The notes under the pieces are model-generated. The model had not been told where the DNA came from, did not search any database, and saw only the letters and a program-made list of their open reading frames with translations. From JAPWJZ01 sp038247245 (GTDB lineage: Bacteria > Pseudomonadota > Alphaproteobacteria > Micavibrionales > UBA2020): 13,232 nt of DNA. The stretch is from positions 1 through 13,232 of the forward strand of contig JBBRVE010000083.1 of NCBI GenBank assembly GCA_038247245.1, written 5' to 3'. The position numbers and the translations under genes are program-made. Positions 1 to 9,300 of this stretch are shown here, piece after piece (within the stretch, counting starts at the first letter, position 1; each line of letters starts with the position of its first letter).

Positions 1-1
1 C

Positions 2-1798
2 CCCTTCGTCGCACTGGCAATGGCATCATCGACATTGCAACGCCTCTTCACGGCCTCCGGCCACCGCGCAGCGGGCGACCCCTATTTCCTGTATGCCGCC
101 AGTAACCTCGGCAGCTTTTCCGGCTTGTTGCTCTATCCGTTGGTTGTGGAAAAGCTGCTGACAATTCCAGAGCAGGCGCATTTGTGGCTGAGCGGATATG
201 TCGCGCTAATCGTATTTGCCGCCATTTGTATTGGCTTTGCGAAATCTATGCCCGCAGCGACTTACATGAAAGCCGCGCCGCTGGCGGCCGGCCTTCGCTG
301 GCGCTGGATTTTATTCGCCTTTATCCCATCCAGCCTGATGATGGGGGTCACCACGCAGATCACGACCGCGATTATCGCAGCGCCGTTGCTGTGGGTGCTG
401 CCGTTGGGTGTTTACCTGCTAACCTTTGTGCTGGCCTTTGGCAAGACATCGCCCGCGCGGCTGGCCGTTATTGAAAAACTGCATCCGATGGCAGTCTGCC
501 TTGCCTTCGGCCTGATCTTTTTTGCGACCGTATCGCTGGATGCACCTTGGGTGATCATGTGCCTGCTGCTGGCGTGTTTCGGCGTCGTGGCACTGGCGTT
601 TCACACCAGATTGGCAGCATTGCGCCCGCTGGATGACGGACAACGGCTGACCGATTACTACCTGATGCTTGCCTTCGGCGGCGCTCTCGGCGGCGTGCTT
701 AACGCGTTTGTAGCGCCCGTCATATTCGACAGGCTGCACGAGTTGCCGATAATGCTGGCGGCATCGCTACTGTTTCATCCGCGCTTGCGTACACGCATGA
801 CCCGAAACGACCTGACATCCGTCTGCATCGGCGGTATAGGCCTGATCGTATGGGCCTTCATGCACCACCACAGTATCGGCGCACCGGACTTCCTCGAAGT
901 TTTTTTGGTAATTCTGTTTGTCGCCGCGCTGCGCAACCCGCGCTTTGCGTTGGCAGGCTGTTTGCTGCTGATGGCGATGCCCTTCACAATGCCGCGCGAC
1001 GGGCAAGGCGGCATGTATCAGCGGAATTTCTTCGGCATGCTGCATGTCTATGATCGTAATGTCACCTTTGATGGCGAGAAACACCATATCCGTTATTTCG
1101 GCCACGGCACGACGCTGCACGGGTTGCAATCGCTGGACACCTATATGGCAGATATTCCCACAGCCTATTTTTCGCATGGTGGGCCGGTCGGCGATATTTT
1201 CCATACCTTTATGCCAAAAAATGTCGCGGTCATGGGCCTCGGCGCCGGTACGCTCGCCTGCCAACATGCGCCCGACCGGTCCTTTACCTTTTTTGAAATC
1301 GATCCCGCCGTGGTAACAATCGCGCGCGACAATTTCACATTCCTGAGCGCCTGTCCCGGAATGACACCGCACCGCATTTTCACCGGCGACGGCCGGCTTG
1401 AAATTGCAAAACTGAAGGGCGAAAAATTCGACCTCATCATGCTCGACGCCTTTTCATCCGACATGGTGCCCGTCCATCTAATATCTGTCGAGGCGATCGA
1501 GCTTTATAAAACGCTGCTGGCCGACAACGGCATGCTCGCCTTTAATATCTCCAACAATTACGTCAGCCTTGCAGCGACTCTGGCGGCAGGGGCAAAGGCC
1601 GCAGGCATGCAGGCACGGTACAAGCATTACGATTTTATCGATCCTCCCCTGTTTTTTCCGAGCGACTGGCTGTTGATGGCGCATGAAGGCGTGGATATGA
1701 CCGCCTTCCGTGAACAGGGCTGGGTTCCGCCGCTGCAAAACGGCGAACGCGCATGGACGGACAATTATTCAAATATTATAGGGATTATGAGGTTTTAA
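2..1798 (+). CDS. Fused MFS-like/spermidine synthase-like membrane protein, copy 1 (5' partial)
   Basis: The frame is open from base 2, and the residues before the first ATG (base 20) still align with copy 2 from about its residue 123. That ATG is therefore internal, and about 122 N-terminal residues lie left of the window. The N-terminal half is polytopic and carries the family segment DPYFLYAASNLGSF (from base 77). The C-terminal half is a spermidine-synthase-type Rossmann domain: an HGTTLHG strand (1103-1123), the glycine loop GLGAG (1235-1249), FFEIDP, GDGRLE, LDAFSSD (1442-1462) and a terminal WTDNYSN. The family is usually annotated as fused MFS/spermidine synthase; its physiological substrate is not established, so polyamine synthesis is only a guess. 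Copy 1 is the most divergent in the soluble part: it reads NISNNY where copies 2 and 3 read NxSNRY. It ends with TAA directly against the ATG of copy 2. Confidence 0.88.
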   Translation, partial: PFVALAMASSTLQRLFTASGHRAAGDPYFLYAASNLGSFSGLLLYPLVVEKLLTIPEQAHLWLSGYVALIVFAAICIGFAKSMPAATYMKAAPLAAGLRWRWILFAFIPSSLMMGVTTQITTAIIAAPLLWVLPLGVYLLTFVLAFGKTSPARLAVIEKLHPMAVCLAFGLIFFATVSLDAPWVIMCLLLACFGVVALAFHTRLAALRPLDDGQRLTDYYLMLAFGGALGGVLNAFVAPVIFDRLHELPIMLAASLLFHPRLRTRMTRNDLTSVCIGGIGLIVWAFMHHHSIGAPDFLEVFLVILFVAALRNPRFALAGCLLLMAMPFTMPRDGQGGMYQRNFFGMLHVYDRNVTFDGEKHHIRYFGHGTTLHGLQSLDTYMADIPTAYFSHGGPVGDIFHTFMPKNVAVMGLGAGTLACQHAPDRSFTFFEIDPAVVTIARDNFTFLSACPGMTPHRIFTGDGRLEIAKLKGEKFDLIMLDAFSSDMVPVHLISVEAIELYKTLLADNGMLAFNISNNYVSLAATLAAGAKAAGMQARYKHYDFIDPPLFFPSDWLLMAHEGVDMTAFREQGWVPPLQNGERAWTDNYSNIIGIMRF

Positions 1799-4027
1799 AT
1801 GCCCAAAAAAGACGCGCATTCAACAATGATAACGCTGGTTGTTTTCAGCTTCACATTGTTCCTCTCCGCTTCGCTCATGTTCTCCGTCCAGCCGATGGCG
1901 GGCAAGATGCTGCTGCCGCTGGTCGGCGGCACACCGGCGGGATGGATTGTCGCGATGGCGTTCTTTCAGGTCATGCTGCTGGCCGGATACCTGATCGCGC
2001 ACGCCCTGTCTAAATTCCCGTCGCTGAAGCACGGGATTGCCTATGTCGCGGCGTTGCTGGCGGGCATCGTGTTCCTGCCCGTCGCGCTTGACCATGCCGT
2101 CGGTGCAGGCTCAATCCCGGAAGCGGGCCGCATTTTCCTGCTGTTGACGCAGGCCCTTGCCGTGCCCTTCATCGCGCTGTCGGCCACATCTTCGACACTG
2201 CAGCGTCTTTTCATGAACACGCGCCACGGCTCATCCGGCGACCCTTATTTCCTTTATGCCGCCAGCAACCTTGGCAGTTTCGCGGGTTTGTTACTTTACC
2301 CACTGCTGGTCGAGCCGCAATTGACGCTCGCACAACAGGCGCAATATTTTACCGGCGGCTATGCACTGCTGATCCTGCTGGCCGGAACCTGCGTCTGGTT
2401 CGCGCGCGGACCCGAGAAAAAAGCGGCAAAAATAAATGACAAAGGCCGCGCCGCCACTGGTAAACGCCAGCTTGAATGGCTGGCGCTCGCCTTTATCCCG
2501 TCCTGTTTGTTGATGGGCGTGACGACATATATCACCTCCGATGTCATTTCCGCCCCGCTGGTCTGGATTTTGCCGCTGGCACTGTACCTGCTCACTTTCG
2601 TGATCGCGTTCAGCAGCAAGCCGATTGTGTCGCTGCGCGTGATGGAGGCTGTCCAGCCTTATGTCGCCTGCCTTGCCGTCATCGTCATTTCACTATTAGG
2701 CGCGACATGGCTGTTCAGCTGGCCGGGTGTCGCGTTCTATCTTGCTGTTTTTACGCTGGTCGCTCTCGCCTGCCATTCGCGCCTTGCCAGCTTGCGGCCG
2801 CTGGATGATGGCCGGCAATTAACCTCTTTCTATCTCATGATGTCGGTCGGTGGCGCGTTAGGTGGCGTTTTGAATGCATTCATCTTTCCGGTCGTTTTCA
2901 ACCGCCTGATCGAATTTCCGCTGACACTGCTGGCATCTTTCATGATCCACAAGGAATACAAAGCGAAGTCTGTCACAGGCATGCTGATCGCGGGGCTTCT
3001 GCTGCTCTCCATCCTGCTTGTCAACGTAACCAGTCCTGATATCGGTATTGATATCGTAGAAGGACGCAAGGTGGCGTTGCAGGCTGTATTCCTTGTACTT
3101 GCAATCGGCGTGATCTTCTTCCTGAAAAAACTCACGCCCGCCGTGCTGACACTCGGCACGCTGGTTGTTTTCATGATCGCGCAATATGTAATTGCCGACC
3201 GCACCGAACTGCTCAGCATCCGCAACTTCTACGGCACCGTGCGCCTGTACGACAAACCGCAGCAGATTGATGGCAAGACGGAAATCGTGCGCTCGATGCG
3301 CCACGGCTCCACCACCCACGGTATTCAGGTACAAAGCGACAAAGTACTCGCCATGACACCCACCGCCTATTTCACGCGCAAGGGGCCTGTCGGCGATGTA
3401 TTCACCTACTTCAAGCCGAAAAAAGTCGCGGTGCTGGGCCTCGGCATCGGTACGATGAACTGCTATAACGAACCGTATCGCGAATTCACGTTTTTCGAAA
3501 TCGACCCCGCCGTCGTGCAGGTGGCGGAGGATAACTTCACCTTCCTCAGCGCGTGCAAATCAAAGAAGCCCCCCGTGATAAAGGTCGGCGACGGGCGTCT
3601 TGAACTTGCAAAAATGTCGGAGAAATTCGACATGCTGTTTATGGATGCCTTCACATCCGATTCCATTCCGACGCATCTGTTGACGAAGGAAGCACTGCAG
3701 CTTTATATCGACAGTCTCGCGCCCGGCGGCGTGATTGCAATCAACGTATCAAACCGTTATTTCGCGCTGTGGGATACGATTGCGACGACCTCCGCCACTA
3801 TCGGCCTTAAAACCGAAATGAAGGCCGATACCAACGGCAAACGTCCCGCCTATAGCTCGCCCAGCCTTTGGCTGATGATCAGCAAGAACCGCGACAATAA
3901 AACCCTGTCGTCGCGCGGCTGGCATGTGGTGAAACCAAAAGACGATATCCGTCCGTGGACGGATGAATATACCAGCCTGCTCGGCACCTTGTCGCTAGAC
4001 GTGCCCGCCCGCGCGGAGGCTAAATAA
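1799..4027 (+). CDS. Fused MFS-like/spermidine synthase-like membrane protein, copy 2
   Basis: 742 residues, apparently full length. About a dozen hydrophobic segments fill residues 13-475, starting with a helix ending in LMFSVQPMAGKMLLP. The soluble domain follows: R-x-HGSTTHGIQ (residues 501-510), nucleotide-binding loop GLGIG (547-551), acidic strand end FFEIDP (565-570), GDGRLELAK (597-605) and MDAFTSD (615-621). In classical spermidine synthases the catalytic strand ends in DSSD; here the first Asp (D616) is kept but the next acidic residue is five positions away instead of three. The usual DGxxQ strand is replaced by HGSTTHGIQ, so AdoMet/dcAdoMet-type binding is plausible while the acceptor is unknown. 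The start is fixed by GAGG at 1789-1792, six bases before the ATG, which abuts the stop of copy 1. Translational coupling with both neighbours is likely. Confidence 0.92.
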   Translation: MPKKDAHSTMITLVVFSFTLFLSASLMFSVQPMAGKMLLPLVGGTPAGWIVAMAFFQVMLLAGYLIAHALSKFPSLKHGIAYVAALLAGIVFLPVALDHAVGAGSIPEAGRIFLLLTQALAVPFIALSATSSTLQRLFMNTRHGSSGDPYFLYAASNLGSFAGLLLYPLLVEPQLTLAQQAQYFTGGYALLILLAGTCVWFARGPEKKAAKINDKGRAATGKRQLEWLALAFIPSCLLMGVTTYITSDVISAPLVWILPLALYLLTFVIAFSSKPIVSLRVMEAVQPYVACLAVIVISLLGATWLFSWPGVAFYLAVFTLVALACHSRLASLRPLDDGRQLTSFYLMMSVGGALGGVLNAFIFPVVFNRLIEFPLTLLASFMIHKEYKAKSVTGMLIAGLLLLSILLVNVTSPDIGIDIVEGRKVALQAVFLVLAIGVIFFLKKLTPAVLTLGTLVVFMIAQYVIADRTELLSIRNFYGTVRLYDKPQQIDGKTEIVRSMRHGSTTHGIQVQSDKVLAMTPTAYFTRKGPVGDVFTYFKPKKVAVLGLGIGTMNCYNEPYREFTFFEIDPAVVQVAEDNFTFLSACKSKKPPVIKVGDGRLELAKMSEKFDMLFMDAFTSDSIPTHLLTKEALQLYIDSLAPGGVIAINVSNRYFALWDTIATTSATIGLKTEMKADTNGKRPAYSSPSLWLMISKNRDNKTLSSRGWHVVKPKDDIRPWTDEYTSLLGTLSLDVPARAEAK

Positions 4028-6258
4028 TGACGACGGTGCCGCAACGCTTCAGCCTTGGCGTTTATGCGGCAACGCTGTTCCTGTCGGCTGCCATTATGTT
4101 CGCGCTACAGCCCATGGTCGGCAAAATGCTGCTTCCGATCGTGGGCGGCACACCCGCTGGCTGGATTGTCACGATGGCATTTTTTCAGGTCATGCTGCTG
4201 GCAGGGTATTTCCTCGCCCATACCCTGTCGCGGTTTAGTCCGCGTTTGCATGGCTTGATATATCTTGCACTGATGGGCGCGGGATGTTTTTTTCTGCCTG
4301 TGCATATCGCAATGGATACCGCCGCCCCCGGCGCGTTTGATATCTTCCGCCTGCTGACCGTTGTGGTGGCCGTGCCTTTTATCGCGGTATCAGCGACATC
4401 ATCGACGCTGCAGCGCCTGTTCACCACCACGGGGCATCCATCGTCCGGTGACCCATATTTCCTCTATGCCGCCAGCAACCTTGGCAGCTTTACGGGTTTG
4501 TTCCTCTACCCCCTGCTGATTGAATCCAAATGGGGTCTGGCGGCGCAGTCACAGAACTGGTTTATGGCCTTTGGTGTGCTGATGGCGGCAGGCGCGCTTT
4601 GTCTTGCGCTGGCGAAGGGCAAGGATGACAAAATAAATACCTCGCATGACGGCACGGCGGCAACCACGCGCCAGCGCATGGAATGGATACTGCTCTCCTT
4701 CTTCCCTTCTGCCCTGTTGCTGGCCGTGACGACGCATATTACAACCGATGTGTTTTCCGCGCCGATGATCTGGATTTTGCCGCTGGCGCTGTACCTGCTG
4801 ACTTTCGTTATCGCTTTTGGTCGCCGCCAGTGGTTCAAGTTTGCCGATGTGGCGCGGTTTCACCAGATTGTAGTTCCTCTCGCGGCAGCGCTGACCTGCG
4901 TTTACAACCTGAATATCCGTGTTTCCGTTTATGCGATGTTCTGCCACCTGTTCGCCTTCAGCGTTGTCGCGCTTGTCTGTCATATGATTCTCGCGAAAAA
5001 ACGTCCGGGCGGCGGCGGGCGACAGTTGACGGAATATTATCTGATGATGTCAATCGGCGGGGCATTGGGCGGCGTGCTGAACGCCTTTATCCTGCCTGTG
5101 CTGCTCGATCGCCTTGTAGAATATCCGGTATTGATGACGCTATCGCTTGTCATGCTGCCCGCCTTTGTGCAGCCGATGAATTTACAGGGCAAGATGTTCG
5201 CATGGTTCGCGGGCTTCTGCGGTTTCATGTATTTCCTGTTCGTCATGAGCAATGGCAGCTTCGCGGTGACCGACAGCATTGGCCGGCTGAACCAGAACAT
5301 GATGACGGCGGATATTATCCTGTTCACGCTTGCCATCATGATAGGCCTGAACCCGCGCCTCGCCTTCTACGGTACGCTGGTCCTGTTGCTGGTATCCGAA
5401 GTCGTCATACCGCGCGATATTGTCACCACAACCCGTAACTTTTACGGCGTCATCAAGGTGTTTGATCGCCCGCAGATGATTGGCGGCAAGGAGCGTATCG
5501 TACGTTTCATGTATCACGGCACGACCACGCACGGCATCCAGATCCGCGACCCGGAAATGGAGAAAACCCCGACCGCGTATTTCTGGGCGGGCGGGCCGGT
5601 TGGCGATATTTTCGCGCTGTATAACCCTAAAAATATCGCGGTCGTCGGCCTTGGCACCGGCACCATGAACTGCTTCAGCCGCCCCGACAACGCCTTTACT
5701 TTCTTTGAAATCGACGATGCCGTGGAACGCGTGGCGCGGGAGGAATTCACCTTCCTGCAGGTTTGCAGCGGCAAGCGCCCGCCCAAGGTCATCATCGGTG
5801 ATGGACGCCTTGAACTGGCCAAGCAGACCGAGAAATACAACATGATCGCTCTCGACGCATTTTCGGCGGACACTATCCCCGCCCACCTGCTGACGCTGGA
5901 GGCGGTGAAGACGTATCTGGCGCGCCTTGCACCCGGCGGATTGATCATGTTCAACCTGTCGAACCGCTATTTTACCCTCGCCAACCCGCTGCTGCGCGTG
6001 GCGGCGGAATTGAACCTCAAAACCCGCTTCGTCCTCGACATTCCGCCGGAAAGCGCGCCGCAGGGCTCGCCCTCCATCTGGTTCGCGATGGCGCCGCAGG
6101 GCGTCAGTTTGTCACCACTCGATGACTATGGCTGGGTGGAGCTGGCAGCGCCCGAGGGGGAGAAATTATGGACAGACGATCACACGAATCTGCTTAATTC
6201 GCTCACCTTTCGCCCCGCAATTGCCGGCCCCCGCCAGCCCGTCGCCGAAAAGCGCTGA
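4027..6258 (+). CDS. Fused MFS-like/spermidine synthase-like membrane protein, copy 3
   Basis: 743 residues, full length and collinear with copy 2. The N-terminal block (QPMVGKMLLPIVGGTPAGW and AFFQVMLLAGY) is nearly identical to that of copy 2. Membrane helices run to about residue 470. The Rossmann domain then shows HGTTTHGIQ (497-505), GLGTG (541-545), FFEIDD (559-564; the family Pro is Asp here), GDGRLELAK and LDAFSAD (609-615, D610 being the presumed catalytic-site Asp). The end carries WTDDHTNLL. The ATG overlaps the TAA of copy 2 by one base (TAATG) and has GGAGG at 4015-4019, so the start is secure. No terminator separates copies 2 and 3, so the three form one transcription unit. The role is inferred only as a membrane-anchored, spermidine-synthase-fold enzyme or transporter-enzyme fusion. 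Confidence 0.92.
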   Translation: MTTVPQRFSLGVYAATLFLSAAIMFALQPMVGKMLLPIVGGTPAGWIVTMAFFQVMLLAGYFLAHTLSRFSPRLHGLIYLALMGAGCFFLPVHIAMDTAAPGAFDIFRLLTVVVAVPFIAVSATSSTLQRLFTTTGHPSSGDPYFLYAASNLGSFTGLFLYPLLIESKWGLAAQSQNWFMAFGVLMAAGALCLALAKGKDDKINTSHDGTAATTRQRMEWILLSFFPSALLLAVTTHITTDVFSAPMIWILPLALYLLTFVIAFGRRQWFKFADVARFHQIVVPLAAALTCVYNLNIRVSVYAMFCHLFAFSVVALVCHMILAKKRPGGGGRQLTEYYLMMSIGGALGGVLNAFILPVLLDRLVEYPVLMTLSLVMLPAFVQPMNLQGKMFAWFAGFCGFMYFLFVMSNGSFAVTDSIGRLNQNMMTADIILFTLAIMIGLNPRLAFYGTLVLLLVSEVVIPRDIVTTTRNFYGVIKVFDRPQMIGGKERIVRFMYHGTTTHGIQIRDPEMEKTPTAYFWAGGPVGDIFALYNPKNIAVVGLGTGTMNCFSRPDNAFTFFEIDDAVERVAREEFTFLQVCSGKRPPKVIIGDGRLELAKQTEKYNMIALDAFSADTIPAHLLTLEAVKTYLARLAPGGLIMFNLSNRYFTLANPLLRVAAELNLKTRFVLDIPPESAPQGSPSIWFAMAPQGVSLSPLDDYGWVELAAPEGEKLWTDDHTNLLNSLTFRPAIAGPRQPVAEKR

Positions 6259-6290
6259 AAAGCCCTGCAATTTCCGCGTGATCATGACAC

Positions 6291-6320
6291 TTGACGCGAA
6301 GCCTCGCGCTGCCGTAACTT
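6291..6320 (+). promoter_or_regulatory. Weak candidate promoter for carB
   Basis: The 101-base gap before carB holds TTGACG (6291-6296), a good -35 match, and 18 bases later TAACTT (6315-6320), which matches only three of six -10 positions. A small hairpin, CGCGA/TCGCG with loop AGCC (6295-6308), lies across the spacer. There is no terminator after the upstream array, so carB could also be read through from it. Low confidence. Confidence 0.25.
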
Positions 6321-6359
6321 CGTCAAAATCCACCCAAAGTTCAAAGGGAAGCGATCCTC

Positions 6360-9300
6360 ATGCCCAAGCGCACGGATATCAAGACCATCGCCATTATCGG
6401 CGCTGGGCCTATTGTCATTGGTCAGGCCTGCGAGTTTGACTATTCCGGCACGCAAGCCTGCAAGGCACTGCGGGAGGAAGGGTATCGCGTCGTCCTGATC
6501 AATTCCAACCCCGCCACGATCATGACCGACCCTGATCTGGCCGACGCCACATATATTGAACCGATTACGCCAGAAATCGTCGCGAAAATTCTTGAAAAAG
6601 AAAAGCCCGAAGCGCTACTGCCCACCATGGGCGGCCAGACCGCGCTCAACACCGCGCTTGAACTTGCCAAGAATGGCACGCTGGAACGCCTTGGCATCGA
6701 ACTGATCGGCGCGAAGGAAGAAGCGATTGAAGTTGCCGAAGACCGCGACCTGTTCAAGAAGGCGATGGAGAAACTCGGGCTCGAATGCGCGCGCGGCAAA
6801 ACGGTCACCAATTACGCCGATGCGATGGACATGCTCGATTACGTCGGCCTGCCCGCGATCATCCGCCCCTCCTTCACCCTCGGCGGCACGGGCGGCGGCG
6901 TTGCGTATAACCGCAACGAATACGAAATGATCGTCCAGCAGGGCCTGAAGGCGTCACCCATCAAGCAAATCCTGATCGAGGAATCCATCCTCGGCTGGAA
7001 AGAGTATGAAATGGAAGTCGTCCGCGACAAGGCCGACAACTGCATCATCATCTGCTCCATCGAAAACATCGACCCGATGGGCATCCATACCGGCGACAGC
7101 ATCACCGTCGCCCCTGCGCTGACGCTGACGGACAAGGAATATCAGGTCATGCGCAATGCCTCGATCGCCGTGCTGCGCGGCATCGGCATCGAAACGGGGG
7201 GATCGAACGTGCAGTTCGCCGTGAACCCGAAGGACGGCCGCCTGATCGTCATCGAAATGAACCCCCGGGTCAGCCGTTCATCGGCATTGGCGTCCAAGGC
7301 AACAGGCTTCCCCATCGCCAAGGTCGCAGCGAAACTTGCAGTCGGCTTCACGCTGGATGAATTGCAGAACGACATCACCGGATCGACGCCCGTATCGTTC
7401 GAGCCCACCATCGACTACGTCGTCACCAAAATCCCGCGCTTCAACTTTGAAAAATTCCGCGGCACCGAAGCGTACCTCACCACCGCCATGAAATCGGTCG
7501 GCGAAGTGATGGCGATGGGCCGCACGTTTGAGGAATCGTTGCAAAAGGCGCTTTGCTCCCTCGAAACCGGCCTGAACGGCCTGCAGGAAATGTCGCTGGT
7601 GCCAGCGGGCGTCGAGTATAGCGAACAGCATATCGTGGCGGCATTGTCGCAGCCGCGCCCCGACCGCGTGATGATCATCGCGCAGGCCTTCCGCCACGGC
7701 TTCACGGTCGATGAAATTTACAAGCATTGCAAATACGACACCTGGTATCTTGAACGCATCAAGGGGCTGGTCGAGCATGAAGAGAACATACGCGCAAACG
7801 GCCTGCCCAAAAATTTCACCGAATGGATGGAAACCAAACAGCTTGGTTTCTCCGACGCCCGCCTCGGCGAACTGACCGGCAAGAAAACCGAAGACGTGAC
7901 GAAACAGCGCCAGAAGGCAAACGTGCGCCCTGTTTACAAACGCGTTGATACCTGCTCCGCCGAATTCCCGTCAAACACATCTTATATGTATTCGACGTAT
8001 GAATCGAACGGCTTCGCCCCCGGCGCGTGCGAAGCGCACCCGTCCGACCGCAAAAAAGTCATCATCATCGGCTCCGGCCCCAACCGCATCGGTCAGGGCA
8101 TCGAATTCGATTATTGCTGCGTCCATGCTTCCTTCGCCTTGAAGGATAAAGGCATCGAAAGCATCATGATCAACTGCAATCCCGAAACCGTCTCGACCGA
8201 TTACGACACGTCCGACCGTTTGTATTTCGAGCCAATCACCTCGGAAAAAGTCCTCGACATCATCCATATCGAACAGCAAAAGGGCGACCTGCTGGGCGTG
8301 ATCGTGCAGCTGGGCGGCCAGACGCCGCTGAAACTTTGCGCGGAACTGGAACGCGCGGGCGTCAAGATTCTGGGCACCAGCCCCGATGCGATTGACCTGG
8401 CTGAAGACCGCGAGCGTTTCTCCAAACTCATCACAAAAATCAAGCTGAAACAGCCCGCCAACGGCATGGCGCGCTCCGCCGAAGAAGCTGAAAAGGTCTC
8501 GCAGGATGTGGGCTTCCCGCTTGTGTTGCGCCCCTCCTACGTCCTTGGCGGCCGCGGCATGGAAATCGTGCATGACATGGACGGCCTGCGCCGCTATATC
8601 ACCACCGCCGTGAAGGTATCGGGCGACGATCCCGTACTGATCGACAAATACCTGCAAAACTGCATCGAGGTAGATGTGGACGCGCTGTGCGACGGCAAGG
8701 ATGTTTTTATCGCAGGCGTGATGGAACATATCGAGGAAGCCGGCATCCATTCCGGCGACAGCACCTGCTCGCTGCCGCCGTATTCTCTGCGCCAGGAAAT
8801 CGTAATTGACCTGATGGATCAAGCCATCACACTTGCCAAGGCGCTGAAGGTTGTCGGCCTGATGAACGTGCAGTTCGCCATCCGCCAGAGCCGCGACCCC
8901 GCCAACCTGGACCATTACGAGATTTTCGTGCTGGAGGTAAACCCCCGCGCATCCCGCACCGTGCCGTTTGTGGCGAAGGCGACCGGCGTGCCGGTCATCA
9001 AGGCCGCGACGCGCATCATGGTCGGCGAAAAAATCGCCCAGCTGAAAACCGAAGGCGTCATCCATCACCGCAAATTTGACCATGTCGCGGTCAAGGTGCC
9101 GGTGTTCCCCTTCGCCCGCTTCCCGAAGGTGGATGCGGTGCTGGGGCCTGAAATGAAATCGACCGGCGAAGTCATGGGCATCGATCGCGATTTCCGTCGC
9201 GCATTCGCCAAGGGCCGCATCGGCGCGGGATCAAAACTGCCGGTTTCCGGCACGGTGTTCATCTCGGTTCGGGATTCTGACAAAAACGTGATCATCCCGC

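Noticed and set aside
1799..6258. Reading the array as classical speE spermidine synthases or as plain MFS transporters
   Set aside because: Length, the fused polytopic half and the altered DSSD and DGxxQ motifs exclude classical SpeE, and the C-terminal Rossmann domain excludes a simple transporter.
7971..9083. Long minus-strand open frame (370 codons) opposite carB
   Set aside because: It lies entirely within the second half of a perfectly conserved carB and codes for a low-complexity, His/Asp/Gly-rich product, as expected from the codon bias of the opposite strand.
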